Source: Neoalteromonas facilis (GTDB lineage Bacteria; Pseudomonadota; Gammaproteobacteria; Enterobacterales; Alteromonadaceae). From it: a stretch of DNA of 64,000 nt. Numbering within the stretch: position 1 is the stretch's first letter; each line of letters begins with the position of its first letter. The stretch is taken from positions 596,604 to 660,603 of the forward strand of contig NZ_PEAY01000004.1 in assembly GCF_002807665.1 (NCBI RefSeq). The letters are read 5' to 3'. The notes beneath the pieces were generated by a model, which searched no databases, had not been told where the DNA came from, and saw only the letters and a list, made by a program, of their open reading frames with translations. This document shows, piece after piece, positions 37,915 through 47,062 of this stretch. A program made the translations under genes and the position numbers.

Positions 37915-39915
37915 TTGAAACAAGCAAACCTGAGTCAGCGATTGTCCCAAAGTGATGTGGCAACTTTAATGCGTCAAATGATGTGGCGCATTGAAGATGG
38001 TATTTGCATTATCGATGAGAATTTCAATATTGTTGAGTCAAATCAGACGTTTGCAGATATGTTAGGGTATTCCTATGAAGAACTAATGACACTGCATATA
38101 TGGGATTGGGAAGCAAACTTTACGGAGCAAGATATTCGACAGATGTTTCCTGATTTTGCCGAGCTGCAAACAACCTTTCAGACTTTGCATAGACGAAAAG
38201 ACGGTTCTGAATATATTGCCAATATCACCGCAGGTGGCACTGCTTTTAAAGGCGAGTCATATGCATTTTGCATCGTAAAAGATGTCACTAAACATGCCAT
38301 AGTAGAACGTGAGTTAATAGAACTTAGGCAAGCGGTCGATCAAGCCAATGACTGCGTGTTTATGTTCGATCCTGAAACTTTGCTGTTTACCTATACCAAT
38401 CAAGGTGCAGAGAAACAAGTCGGGTATTCATCGGAAGAGCTATCGCGAATGACCCCCGTCGATATCAAGCCTAACTTTACGGAACCCCAATTCAGAGAGC
38501 TTGTGCAATATATGTTTGAACACCAGATGTATGTTCACAGATTCGAGACCGTGCATAGACATAAAGATGGCCATGATGTTGATGTTAGTATCAATTTGCA
38601 ATTGATCCGTTCCCAGCAAGGTAGGGATAAATTTATTGCTATCGTGCGAGATATAACCGAAGAGAAGCGTTTGCAACGTGAGCTAGTTGAGCATAGAGAT
38701 AACTTGGCAAAGTTAGTCGATGAAAAAACCTATGATTTAAAATTAGCCAAAGAAAAAGCAGAAGCTGCAAACTTAGCGAAAACTCTGTTCTTGGCCAATA
38801 TGTCACATGAAATACGTACACCTATAAATGCTATTAATGGCTACGCCACCCTGCTGAATGAGGGCAAAATAGATCAATCAGAACGTCACTATGTCGACAA
38901 AATAAAAATCGCGAGTATGCATTTGCTCGACATGTTGAGCTCAGTATTAGATCTTTCCAAAATTGAATCAAATGCATTCGAACTCAAACACGAGCCACTT
39001 TCGGTTCGAGAACTATTGTCAGGCACATCGGCGATAATTGGCGATTCAGCAGCGCAAAAAGGGATAGAAGTTGAAATTGATGTTGGATTTGAAGAAGACC
39101 GCTTTATAGGTGACAAAGCCAGTCTTCAGCAAGCGTTGCTGAACTACGCGTCAAACGCAGTTAAATTTACAGAGCAAGGGAAAATCATTATTCGCGCAAG
39201 TATGCTGGAGAGATCTACAAAAACTACGCTACTGCAGTTTGAAGTAATAGATACGGGTATCGGAATAGAACAACCTCAATTGGAAACACTGTTCGAGGCG
39301 TTTGAACAATTAGATAATAGCTTTACCCGAGCTCACAGTGGAGCTGGATTAGGTTTAGCCATTTCCAGAAAGTTAGCCCGCTTAAATGGTGGCGATGCAG
39401 GCGCATCTTCAATACCCGGCGAAGGGAGTACTTTTTGGTTTACGTGCAGATTAGAGCTTGATACAACCAGCCTGCATTCTGAACAATCATTATCGCCTTC
39501 GGATATTTTGGCAGCGTTGAATTCTGAATTGCGAGGGCACAACATTCTGATCGTGGATGATGAGCCTGCAAATGCCGAGATTTTGGCCACATTTTTAGCT
39601 GATATGGCAGGCCAGAATGTCACTACAGTGAACAATGGAGAGTTAGCCGTTAATGCGGCACAGAACCAATCCTTTGACTTGATTTTGATGGACATTCAGA
39701 TGCCGGTAATGGATGGGGTGACTGCCGCAAGACACATAAGGAATATTCAGAGTTCGAGCTCACCGCCTATTGTGGCCTTAACCGGAAACGCTTTTTTTGA
39801 ATCCGAATTGGGCGATGACGACGTTCTCTTTACCTCTGTTATTACCAAGCCGTTTCACGCTGATGACATTTTTGCTGTCACTCACAAGGTATTATTACAA
39901 TTGGAAGCGATTTAG
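37915..39915 (+). CDS. PAS-containing hybrid sensor histidine kinase
   Basis: A 666-residue cytoplasmic kinase without membrane helices. Two PAS domains (about 20-130 and 135-250; note NQTFADMLGYSYEEL and NQGAEKQVGYSSEEL) lead through a coiled coil into HisKA (FLANMSHEIRTPINAI, H298), the ATPase domain (NYASNAVKFTEQG, DTGIGIE, GAGLGLAIS) and a C-terminal receiver with D593 (LILMDIQMPVMDG). The start is TTG at 37915 with AGGA four bases upstream; the next in-frame ATG would cut into the first PAS domain. No partner regulator or phosphotransfer protein is adjacent, so its output is unknown. Confidence 0.88.
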   Translation: MKQANLSQRLSQSDVATLMRQMMWRIEDGICIIDENFNIVESNQTFADMLGYSYEELMTLHIWDWEANFTEQDIRQMFPDFAELQTTFQTLHRRKDGSEYIANITAGGTAFKGESYAFCIVKDVTKHAIVERELIELRQAVDQANDCVFMFDPETLLFTYTNQGAEKQVGYSSEELSRMTPVDIKPNFTEPQFRELVQYMFEHQMYVHRFETVHRHKDGHDVDVSINLQLIRSQQGRDKFIAIVRDITEEKRLQRELVEHRDNLAKLVDEKTYDLKLAKEKAEAANLAKTLFLANMSHEIRTPINAINGYATLLNEGKIDQSERHYVDKIKIASMHLLDMLSSVLDLSKIESNAFELKHEPLSVRELLSGTSAIIGDSAAQKGIEVEIDVGFEEDRFIGDKASLQQALLNYASNAVKFTEQGKIIIRASMLERSTKTTLLQFEVIDTGIGIEQPQLETLFEAFEQLDNSFTRAHSGAGLGLAISRKLARLNGGDAGASSIPGEGSTFWFTCRLELDTTSLHSEQSLSPSDILAALNSELRGHNILIVDDEPANAEILATFLADMAGQNVTTVNNGELAVNAAQNQSFDLILMDIQMPVMDGVTAARHIRNIQSSSSPPIVALTGNAFFESELGDDDVLFTSVITKPFHADDIFAVTHKVLLQLEAI

Positions 39916-40062
39916 CTTAAGTAGAGCTTTATAACACTGCTGTATCTTAGAGAAAAAATCAATACACCTTGCGAGCAATACAGACCAAATCGCGGGAAAT
40001 GCTTTCAATGACTTATTTCTTAATGTCATGCCTGCATCGAGATGTTGCCCTTACCAAAGTCT

Positions 40063-41253
40063 CTAAAACGAGAAATCCCATTGGATTTGATAGCGAGTCC
40101 TATCTACCTGTTCATTCTGATTGATTGATGCCGATAGCTCACTAACTTGAAATGTCACTTTGTTCTTATGCTTATTAAGAAATAAATTCAACGCTAGAGA
40201 AGCTTCATCAAAAACATTATTTACATTATTCAGGTCCGTTTCATATTCAGCATAGCGAGTTGCCAGTTCTAGGTTATCAGGCCACCATTCAAATATACTA
40301 TGAAGGAAATAACCGGCTTGAACATAAAACCCCTCATAATTGACTTCAGCATTGTTATTAAACGTATCTTTAATGACTTTCTCATGATATTCCGCTTGTC
40401 CACTAAAGCCTTTATACATAAGTGCAGCGTCTAATGTATGTTGTGATATTTTAAATTGCCCAGCGTCACCAACGTTAAACCCTTCCAAACTGCCACCACC
40501 AGAGGAAGAAAAACGAGTGTAACGACTTTGGTGATCTGCTATAGCAAGCCCGAGTGATAGCACTGGTTCCTCGGAGTAAGTCAGGTCACTGGACTTAAAG
40601 CCAACAGCCTTACCAAAGGGATTCCATTCAACTCGACCAGAATACATAAAGTGATTGTCATCATTTGAACTTCCACCTCTCCCAGACCCATTGAATACCC
40701 CTGTCCAATAATTGAAATTTGCTGCGCCACCAGCATCGACTTGCCCGTATAAACTGATCCCTTGTTGTCTATCGATTGTGAAAACTCTGTTTATGATGGA
40801 CCTGTCCATCATCTGCTGCCCACCACTGCTAATGGAGCGTTCTCTAGAATATTCAGCCTTCCATTGTCCTAGTTTTAGACTTAGCTCTTTACTGCGTTCT
40901 ATGCGAACATCAAAATCGATAAGTCGATTACTCGCGAGCTCATATTGAATATTGTATTTCAACCATGAATAGTAAGTATGTCCAGTTAACTTCAACCGAG
41001 CTCTATTGATTTCTAATGAGTTTTTGCTCGGTTGTTCGAATCCCTCTAGACTTGTTGGTTCACTATCGAATGGAGATGAGCCTCTAAACTGAATACGTAA
41101 CTGCGGCTTAAGGGAGTATGTACCGTCATCACTGACCCAGTTTATGCTTGTCGACGAAGTTGCGCCGCCAACTTGAGCGAAAACTTGGGGGGCGAAAATT
41201 ACTAAGAATGCAAAGCAGACTTTGAAAGTAATGGAAGAGGTTTTATTTAACAT
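40063..41253 (-). CDS. OprO/OprP-type outer-membrane porin
   Basis: A 396-residue outer-membrane protein with a signal peptide ending near residue 26 (VFA-Q). The mature protein is beta-rich with alternating hydrophobic residues and ends in the aromatic motif YQIQWDFSF. Segments such as LKPQLRIQFRG, INRARLKLTGHTYYSWLKYNIQYEL and LSLKLGQWKAEYSRERSISSG match phosphate-selective porins. A Pho box lies 65-93 bases upstream, which supports a role in phosphate uptake across the outer membrane. The leader shows no strong ribosome site. A similar family also serves pyrophosphate, so the substrate is inferred. Confidence 0.85.
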   Translation of the reverse strand: MLNKTSSITFKVCFAFLVIFAPQVFAQVGGATSSTSINWVSDDGTYSLKPQLRIQFRGSSPFDSEPTSLEGFEQPSKNSLEINRARLKLTGHTYYSWLKYNIQYELASNRLIDFDVRIERSKELSLKLGQWKAEYSRERSISSGGQQMMDRSIINRVFTIDRQQGISLYGQVDAGGAANFNYWTGVFNGSGRGGSSNDDNHFMYSGRVEWNPFGKAVGFKSSDLTYSEEPVLSLGLAIADHQSRYTRFSSSGGGSLEGFNVGDAGQFKISQHTLDAALMYKGFSGQAEYHEKVIKDTFNNNAEVNYEGFYVQAGYFLHSIFEWWPDNLELATRYAEYETDLNNVNNVFDEASLALNLFLNKHKNKVTFQVSELSASINQNEQVDRTRYQIQWDFSF

Positions 41254-41317
41254 TTATGCGCACCGGCTTTAGCTATTAAGCTGAAGTCTAAGTAAAGATC
41301 TAATTGATGCAACCGAT

Positions 41318-41346
41318 TTGTCACATTTCTGTCATAAAACTGTCAT
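41318..41346 (+). promoter_or_regulatory. Pho box: three 11-bp-phased half-sites
   Basis: TTGTCAC (41318-41324), CTGTCAT (41329-41335) and CTGTCAT (41340-41346) repeat with an exact 11-bp period. The last two units with their AAAA spacer match the classical PhoB box. The repeats read along the plus strand, away from the minus-strand porin gene. A TATCTT hexamer lies ten bases after the box on the plus strand, at the usual -10 distance. PhoB control of the locus is strongly suggested; which direction is transcribed is open. Confidence 0.8.
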
Positions 41347-41398
41347 ATTTATTTGCTATCTTTTTCTGGCTTGAGGGATTATTGATACCATCAGATAC

Positions 41399-41424
41399 AA
41401 AAAAGCCCCCTTATAAAGGAGGCT
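41399..41424 (-). terminator. Intrinsic terminator of the 46-residue protein gene
   Basis: On the minus strand, AGCCTCCTT pairs with AAGGGGGCT (one G-T type mismatch position) around ATA and is followed by six T. It lies 18 bases after the stop of the small gene. Confidence 0.82.
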
Positions 41425-41441
41425 CATTGTCTTTCAAGCGC

Positions 41442-41582
41442 TTATCCGTTTTGCTCGTCGAGTAGTTTTGATTTCTTCTCGATTTTACAGTCTAAAATAC
41501 GTTGTGTATTTTTTCTGCCGATGTAAAAGGCCACAGCGAATGGATGTTTTGGCTTGAAAAATTTTGCAAATGCATTAGCCAT
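41442..41582 (-). CDS. Small basic protein, 46 residues, unknown function
   Basis: A complete small gene encoding MANAFAKFFKPKHPFAVAFY, then IGRKNTQRILDCKIEKKSKL and LDEQNG. Three independent signals support it: AGGAG seven bases before the ATG, an extended -10 promoter directly upstream (41613-41642), and an intrinsic terminator right after the stop. The N-terminal half is aromatic and basic, the C-terminal half strongly charged; there is one cysteine and no signal peptide. I do not recognise a family. The strong promoter suggests abundant expression. It stands alone between the porin and the propeller gene. Confidence 0.75.
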   Translation of the reverse strand: MANAFAKFFKPKHPFAVAFYIGRKNTQRILDCKIEKKSKLLDEQNG

Positions 41583-41612
41583 AAATTTCTCCTAAACCTT
41601 TTGGGCTTTCGC

Positions 41613-41642
41613 ACTATACCACTATTCGCTTTTTGTTGGCAA
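41613..41642 (-). promoter_or_regulatory. Sigma-70 promoter of the 46-residue protein gene
   Basis: On the minus strand: -35 TTGCCA (41637-41642), 18-bp spacer, -10 TATAGT (41613-41618) preceded by TGG, an extended -10. Transcription would start about 25 bases before the ATG at 41582. Confidence 0.75.
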
Positions 41643-41768
41643 GGTTTAAATCTTCTAGGTTTTCAACCAATTAAAGTGGCTATGACTTAAGATTGCTGAT
41701 TAACAAATCAATAGCGACCCTTAAATAGAAGAAAATGGTCGTCATTTCTCGTTTCTCTGCGTACCACA

Positions 41769-42662
41769 TTACTGAATAGGCTTATACCACGCCGGTTGAT
41801 AGCCATTGACCACGATTTTCTTTTCGCCCGAGCCATCCTTATTCATGATGTACATATCCCAAGTCTCGCCTCTATTGGATGTGAATATAATTTGCGAGCC
41901 ATCTGGTGACCAAGTCGGCATGCTGTCATAATATGCATTGTTGGTGAGACGAGTTTGATTCGAACCATCAATATCCATTATGTAGATTTCAAAGTTACCC
42001 TCTCGTTTAGAGATAAACGCAATTTCATTTCCATCGGGTGACACTTCTGGCTGCCACTCTTCAGCTTCAGTTTGGGTTAGCTGGATTAAGTTACTACCAT
42101 CGGCGTTGGCGATACTGATTTCACTTTTTTTATCATTGAATTGGGCGTGAAACACTATTTTGCCATCTGCCGTAAAATAGGGCGCTCCACCACTCAATGG
42201 CTTGATTTGAGTCTTCTTACTGCCATCAGCGTTCATGCTCCAAATTTCGTTTTGGACAATATCATTGTGATCTCTGTAGGTACGTGCAAATGCGATTTTA
42301 TTTCCATCCGGGGACCAAGCCGGAGAGCTATCCCAGACATTTTGCTTTTGCGTTAAACGCTGCCAATTTGTCCCGTCTTTATTTATCGTATGAATAGACC
42401 AGGTTTTTCCATCATCGTACTTCTTATAAAAAGCAATATGCTGCCCGTTTGGAGACCAAGCCAAATAACCACCACCACTGAGTGGTGGATGGGTAATCTG
42501 GACTTTTGACTTTCCGGTCGGATCGGTCAAATAGATCTCAATATCGCCTGAGTCATTTGATGAAAATGCAATGACATTGTCCTTTGCTTCCATGCTGTTC
42601 ACTTTGCTACACCAACCAAAGCCAATCAGTAGCAAGACAATGAAAATCTTTATGTGTTTCAT
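41769..42662 (-). CDS. Exported TolB-like beta-propeller (PD40 repeats)
   Basis: A 297-residue protein. After a signal peptide (KHIKIFIVLLLIGFGWCSKVNS), six or so WD40-like PD40 repeats follow, each with a core such as AWSPNGQHIAFY, AWSPDGNKIAFAR, EVSPDGNEIAFIS and TWSPDGSQIIFTS. These resemble the propeller half of TolB and of DPP-IV-like peptidases, but there is no catalytic domain and no TolB N-terminal domain. The ATG at 42662 was chosen because a purine-rich GAGAGAAA precedes it and it starts the signal peptide; an in-frame upstream extension is less likely. The function may be protein or glycan binding in the periplasm. Confidence 0.75.
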   Translation of the reverse strand: MKHIKIFIVLLLIGFGWCSKVNSMEAKDNVIAFSSNDSGDIEIYLTDPTGKSKVQITHPPLSGGGYLAWSPNGQHIAFYKKYDDGKTWSIHTINKDGTNWQRLTQKQNVWDSSPAWSPDGNKIAFARTYRDHNDIVQNEIWSMNADGSKKTQIKPLSGGAPYFTADGKIVFHAQFNDKKSEISIANADGSNLIQLTQTEAEEWQPEVSPDGNEIAFISKREGNFEIYIMDIDGSNQTRLTNNAYYDSMPTWSPDGSQIIFTSNRGETWDMYIMNKDGSGEKKIVVNGYQPAWYKPIQ

Positions 42663-42813
42663 ATCGGTTTCTCTCAATAAGCCAGGCCTTAAGATTAACA
42701 ATTCACGATTAGGTGCATTTAACTGAGCGTTCAATGTTTCAGTCTGTCAGTACAAATATGCATGAACACACTAAATGTTATCAGCGATATTAGGCCGCGT
42801 ATTTTATACTGCT

Positions 42814-42863
42814 ATACCCGACTAAACAGCAAGGTTTAATACTTGACTAAATTAGTAGGTTAT
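42814..42863 (+). promoter_or_regulatory. Tandem IscR type-1-like sites upstream of iscR
   Basis: Two abutting 25-bp elements. The second (42839-42863) begins ATACTTGACT and ends GTAGGTTAT and agrees with about 23 of 25 positions of the E. coli type-1 IscR consensus. The first (42814-42838) begins ATACCCGACT and has a weaker right half. TTGACT inside the second site can serve as -35 with AAAGAT 17 bp downstream, so bound [2Fe-2S]-IscR would block the iscR-suf promoter, as for E. coli iscR. Confidence 0.75.
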
Positions 42864-42903
42864 GAAAAGATCCGCGCCAATCATGAGGTAGGTAAAAAAG
42901 ACC

Positions 42904-43386
42904 ATGAAATTAACTTCAAAAGGGCGATACGCCGTCACTGCGATGTTAGATCTTGCCTTGCATTCAACCAAAGGTCCCGTGCCGTTGGCTGATATTTCAG
43001 AGCGCCAAGAAATATCGTTGTCTTATTTGGAGCAATTGTTCTCAAAATTGAGAAAAGAACAGTTGGTTGACAGTGTCAGAGGACCTGGCGGTGGTTATTT
43101 GTTGGGGCGTGAAGCACAAGCGATTTCAATAGGCGAAGTGATCCGTGCCGTACATGAAACTGTCGATGCCACGCGTTGTCAGGGACAGGCTGATTGCCAA
43201 GCGGGCGAGCGCTGTCTTACACATAGCCTATGGCAAGACCTCAGTGATCGCATTAATCATTTTCTTGATGCTATTTCACTTAGTGAGTTGATGGCAAAAC
43301 GGGATGTGAAAAAGGTAGCTGGTCGCCAAGATAAGTGTCAGTCGTTACAACTGGGTGACGATATCGAAGTCAGTATTCAGCTGTAG
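42904..43386 (+). CDS. iscR: Fe-S cluster regulator IscR (Rrf2 family)
   Basis: A 160-residue Rrf2 regulator. The winged helix covers [20 protein letters not shown] through [28 protein letters not shown]. The cluster ligands C92, C98, C104 and H107 occupy the same numbers as in E. coli IscR, so binding of a [2Fe-2S] cluster is expected. It heads a suf operon rather than an isc operon; with the visible IscR-type boxes before iscR and before sufB it probably adjusts Fe-S assembly to demand. The C-terminal tail is longer than the core needs and contains one extra cysteine. Confidence 0.93.
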   Translation: MKLTSKGRYAVTAMLDLALHSTKGPVPLADISERQEISLSYLEQLFSKLRKEQLVDSVRGPGGGYLLGREAQAISIGEVIRAVHETVDATRCQGQADCQAGERCLTHSLWQDLSDRINHFLDAISLSELMAKRDVKKVAGRQDKCQSLQLGDDIEVSIQL

Positions 43387-43440
43387 GGCATAATCAGTCC
43401 GCTGAATATCAACGAATCAGCCTCATCCGCAGGCGTTTTT

Positions 43441-43465
43441 ATTTTTGAGTAAATTACTCAGGTAT
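43441..43465 (+). promoter_or_regulatory. IscR-type site and promoter before sufB
   Basis: A 25-bp element containing TTGAGTAAATTACTCAGGTAT agrees with the type-1 IscR consensus at about 21 of 25 positions and has an inner palindrome GAGTAAATTACTC. TATTAT (43463-43468) at its right edge can serve as -10. A short GCCT/AGGC stem with a T-run just upstream (43420-43440) may end the iscR transcript, so sufB may have its own IscR-controlled promoter. Confidence 0.55.
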
Positions 43466-43605
43466 TATAAAATTGCGGATTAATTTTTGTTGGCGTGAAT
43501 GTGGTGCAAGACGAGGCGCTACAGGGTGTGTATTCCTGTTATGAGGCAATCACAGAGACCTTTTTATCACGTCAACATAGACAGGCAAACAAGCGAGTTC
43601 AAAAG

Positions 43606-45042
43606 ATGAGTGAACAAATTGAACAGGCGTTAGAACGGAAATACGAGGCAGGATTTTATTCTGAGATCGAATCCGAAACGTTTGAAAGCGGTCTAGATGA
43701 GTCGGTGATCCGTCGTATCTCGGCTATTAAGGGTGAACCCGAATGGATGCTTGAATGGCGACTGAAGGCTTATGAAGCCTGGTTGAAAATGGATGAGCCT
43801 GACTGGGCACACGTCGATTATCCGAAGATCGATTATCAAGCAATTTCATACTATTCAGCACCGAAAAGTATGAAAGATAAACCCAAGTCACTGGAAGAAG
43901 TCGACCCGGAATTATTACGCACATACGAAAAATTAGGTATTCCACTGCATGAGCAAGAAATGCTGGCAGGTGTAGCCGTTGACGCAGTATTCGATTCTGT
44001 TTCGGTCGTGACAACGTTCCGCGAAAAGCTAGAGGAAGCCGGCGTTATATTTTGTCCAATTTCCGAAGCAATCCAGAAATACCCTGATTTAGTCAAAAAG
44101 TACCTAGGCTCGGTTGTACCCCGCACGGATAACTTTTTTGCTGCACTGAACTGTGCCGTGTTTACTGACGGCTCCTTTGTTTATATACCAAAAGGCGTAC
44201 GTTGCCCGATGGAATTGTCTACGTATTTCAGGATCAATGAAATGAATACCGGGCAGTTTGAGCGCACGCTCATTGTTGCCGACGAAGGCAGTTATGTCAG
44301 CTATTTGGAAGGTTGTACTGCACCACAACGTGACGAAAATCAGTTACATGCAGCTGTAGTAGAGTTGGTCGCGCTAGACAATGCTAAAATCAAATACTCA
44401 ACAGTACAAAACTGGTATCCGGGTGATGAAGATGGCAAAGGCGGTATATACAACTTTGTGACGAAGAGAGGCGTGTGTCATACCAATGCGCATATTTCTT
44501 GGACACAAGTCGAGACGGGTTCTGCGGTTACCTGGAAATATCCTAGCTGTATCTTAAAGGGTGATAACAGCGTGGGTGAGTTCTATTCGGTTGCTTTGAC
44601 GCGCGGTCGTCAACAAGCTGATACCGGCACTAAGATGATCCACCTTGGCAAAAACACGCGTTCCACCATTATTTCAAAAGGGATCTCAGCCGGTAAGAGC
44701 AATAATGCTTATCGTGGTCTTGTGCAAATGGGGCCTAAAGCTGACGGTGCGCGTAATTTCACCGAATGTGATTCGTTATTGATAGGCGATCAGTGTGGCG
44801 CTCATACCTTTCCGTATATTGAGAGTCGTAATCCCTCAGCCATAGTTGAGCATGAGGCGACTACATCTAAAGTCAGTGATGAACAATTGTTTTTATGTCA
44901 ACAGCGCGGTCTTGATCCAGAAAAAGCGGTATCAATGATTGTTAATGGTTTCTGTAAAGAAGTATTCAAAGAGTTACCGATGGAGTTCGCTGTCGAAGCC
45001 GGTAAATTGCTAGAAATTAGTCTTGAAGGGTCAGTGGGGTAG
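43606..45042 (+). CDS. sufB: Fe-S cluster assembly scaffold SufB
   Basis: A 478-residue scaffold subunit of the SufBC2D complex on which new Fe-S clusters are built. Family segments: [64 protein letters not shown], and [13 protein letters not shown] with [24 protein letters not shown]. The ATG at 43606 gives the family length. A GTG at 43495 in frame would add 37 poorly conserved residues, and neither start has a strong ribosome site. sufC follows after two bases. Confidence 0.95.
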   Translation: MSEQIEQALERKYEAGFYSEIESETFESGLDESVIRRISAIKGEPEWMLEWRLKAYEAWLKMDEPDWAHVDYPKIDYQAISYYSAPKSMKDKPKSLEEVDPELLRTYEKLGIPLHEQEMLAGVAVDAVFDSVSVVTTFREKLEEAGVIFCPISEAIQKYPDLVKKYLGSVVPRTDNFFAALNCAVFTDGSFVYIPKGVRCPMELSTYFRINEMNTGQFERTLIVADEGSYVSYLEGCTAPQRDENQLHAAVVELVALDNAKIKYSTVQNWYPGDEDGKGGIYNFVTKRGVCHTNAHISWTQVETGSAVTWKYPSCILKGDNSVGEFYSVALTRGRQQADTGTKMIHLGKNTRSTIISKGISAGKSNNAYRGLVQMGPKADGARNFTECDSLLIGDQCGAHTFPYIESRNPSAIVEHEATTSKVSDEQLFLCQQRGLDPEKAVSMIVNGFCKEVFKELPMEFAVEAGKLLEISLEGSVG

Positions 45043-45044
45043 TA

Positions 45045-45806
45045 ATGCTTAAAATTAACAACTTACATGCTAGCGTCGAAGATAAGGTCATTTTGAAAGG
45101 CCTGAATCTGGAAATTAATCCAGGTGAAGTTCACGCAATCATGGGCCCTAATGGCGCAGGTAAAAGTACACTTGGATATGTTTTGTCTGGTCGTGACGGA
45201 TATGAAGTAACGCAAGGCTCAGTATCGCTTGATGATAAAGATTTGTTGGACATGGAAGTGGAAGAGCGTGCTTGCAATGGCTTGTTCTTAGCGTTCCAGT
45301 ATCCGGTTGAAATTCCAGGCGTGAGCAATATGGAATTCATGAAAGAGTCGGTTAATGCCGTGCGTGAGAGCCGTGGAGAAGATGCTCTATCAGCCGCTGA
45401 GTTCTTGAAGTTAGCTAAAGAAGCGTGCAAACAAGTGCAGCTACCTTTGGACTTTTTAAAACGTGGCGTCAATGAAGGTTTCTCTGGCGGTGAGAAAAAG
45501 CGTAATGAAATCATGCAGATGATCTTGTTGCAGCCAAGCTTGTGCATTCTAGATGAATCAGATTCTGGTTTAGACGTAGATGCGCTTCAAGTGGTTGCAA
45601 ATGGGGTTAATAGCCAACGTGATGGAAAGCGTAGCTTTATCGTTGTCACTCACTACCAGCGTTTGTTGGATTACATCAAGCCTGATTTTGTCCACATTTT
45701 GGCTGACGGTGAAATTGTGAAAAGCGGTGATGCATCATTAGCGCTACAAGTTGAAAAAGAAGGCTACGCGTTCTTAGGTAAGGCCTATGCGGAGGCAGAG
45801 GCATGA
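45045..45806 (+). CDS. sufC: Fe-S cluster assembly ATPase SufC
   Basis: A 253-residue ABC-type ATPase. Walker A is GPNGAGKST, the Q-loop lies in FLAFQYPVEIPGVSN, the signature is FSGGEKKRNEIMQM, Walker B is CILDESDSGLDVDAL and the switch histidine is in VVTHYQRLLDYIKPD. FQYPVEIPGV and SGLDVDAL are SufC hallmarks. It powers conformational change in the SufBC2D scaffold. The stop overlaps the sufD start by four bases. Confidence 0.98.
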   Translation: MLKINNLHASVEDKVILKGLNLEINPGEVHAIMGPNGAGKSTLGYVLSGRDGYEVTQGSVSLDDKDLLDMEVEERACNGLFLAFQYPVEIPGVSNMEFMKESVNAVRESRGEDALSAAEFLKLAKEACKQVQLPLDFLKRGVNEGFSGGEKKRNEIMQMILLQPSLCILDESDSGLDVDALQVVANGVNSQRDGKRSFIVVTHYQRLLDYIKPDFVHILADGEIVKSGDASLALQVEKEGYAFLGKAYAEAEA

Positions 45807-47062
45807 GTCAATGGCTTGAACAGGTCATTGATGCGGCAAAAGGCGTAAATGACTACTTAGCACCTGTTCGTCAACAGGCGTTAGCCAAGCTTGAACAGGA
45901 TGGTTGGCCTCGTGGGCGTAACGAAGCTTGGCGCTTTACGCCGTTGACTGCGGTTAAAGATCGAGCTGCAGTGACCGAAACCACGCTACGTCAAACAGAC
46001 GCTCCGGTGATTGAAGGTTTGGGTGCCATAGATTTAGTCTTTGTAGATGGGCGCCTTGCAACAGATCTGAGTGCAATTTCATTGCCCGATGGCTTAGACA
46101 TTGTTGCGTTGGACAATGCGAATGATGCAATACAAGCGCGTATATCAGCAGTATTTGGACAAATTAAGCCACAGCGACACCTATTTGGCTTGGTCAACGA
46201 TGTATTGTGTCAACAAGGCGTCTTTATCAATGTTAAGGCCGGATGTGTTGTTGAAGCACCCGTGCGTATCGTTAACATCGCCTCACAGAACGTTGATGCG
46301 CATACACGCGTATTGGTAAATCTTGAAGCTCAAAGTCGTTTAACTGTAGTTGAGCATGGCTGTGGTGATGTTGACAGTTTAACCACTGCATTTGCTGAAT
46401 ATGTGATTGGTGAAAAGGCTCGTTTAGAGCATTACCGTCTGGCAATGTTCACAGGCAAAGCAAAACACGTCGGCGGTAGCCACTTTTCTTTGCAAGATGA
46501 ATCGCGCTTAAACAGTACGCTGGTAGGGTACGGCAGCGAGTTATCTCGCTTAGACGTGGATATTATTCATGCCGGTGAACATGCCAAAGCGAAGATGAAT
46601 GCTATTTACTTATTGGCTGAAGGCGAACTTTTTGATCTGCATTCAACCATTGAACACGCTGTACCGAATGGCACGACTGAAGAGAATGCGCGCGGGATCA
46701 TCGGTGATCGTGCACGCGCAGTATTCAATGGCAGAATTCATATTCATCGTGACGCGCAAAAGACACTAGCAGAGTTGAATAATCGCAATCTCTTGTTGTC
46801 GCGCAGAGGCATTATCAACACCAAACCTGAGCTAGAAATTTATGCAGATGATGTGCAGTGCGCTCACGGTGCAACGGTTGCCGAGATTGAAGAAAAGGCA
46901 TTGTATTATCTTCTCAGTCGAGGGATTGAGCGTTCTAAGGCGCTCGTGATGTTGAACTTTGGCTTTATTCAAGAGCTGGTTAATGCAATGCCTAACGAAG
47001 CACTTCGCGATTGGTTGTCACCACAACTCAGCGAGCGCTTTGTGACAATGGAGGTCAAATGA
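45803..47062 (+). CDS. sufD: Fe-S cluster assembly protein SufD
   Basis: A 419-residue paralogue of SufB and the third scaffold subunit. Typical segments are GRNEAWRFTPLTAVKDRAAV, DLHSTIEHAVPNGTTEENARGIIGDRARAVFNGRI, LNNRNLLLSRRGIINTKPELEIYADDVQCAHGATV and FGFIQEL. The conserved histidine and cysteine in VQCAHGATV are used in cluster assembly with SufB. The start overlaps sufC and the stop overlaps sufS (ATGA), so the operon is translationally coupled. Confidence 0.96.
   Translation: MSQWLEQVIDAAKGVNDYLAPVRQQALAKLEQDGWPRGRNEAWRFTPLTAVKDRAAVTETTLRQTDAPVIEGLGAIDLVFVDGRLATDLSAISLPDGLDIVALDNANDAIQARISAVFGQIKPQRHLFGLVNDVLCQQGVFINVKAGCVVEAPVRIVNIASQNVDAHTRVLVNLEAQSRLTVVEHGCGDVDSLTTAFAEYVIGEKARLEHYRLAMFTGKAKHVGGSHFSLQDESRLNSTLVGYGSELSRLDVDIIHAGEHAKAKMNAIYLLAEGELFDLHSTIEHAVPNGTTEENARGIIGDRARAVFNGRIHIHRDAQKTLAELNNRNLLLSRRGIINTKPELEIYADDVQCAHGATVAEIEEKALYYLLSRGIERSKALVMLNFGFIQELVNAMPNEALRDWLSPQLSERFVTMEVK

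Noticed and set aside
41880-41900. GCTGTCATAATATG as another Pho half-site
   Set aside because: It is a single unit inside the propeller coding sequence and has no 11-bp partner.
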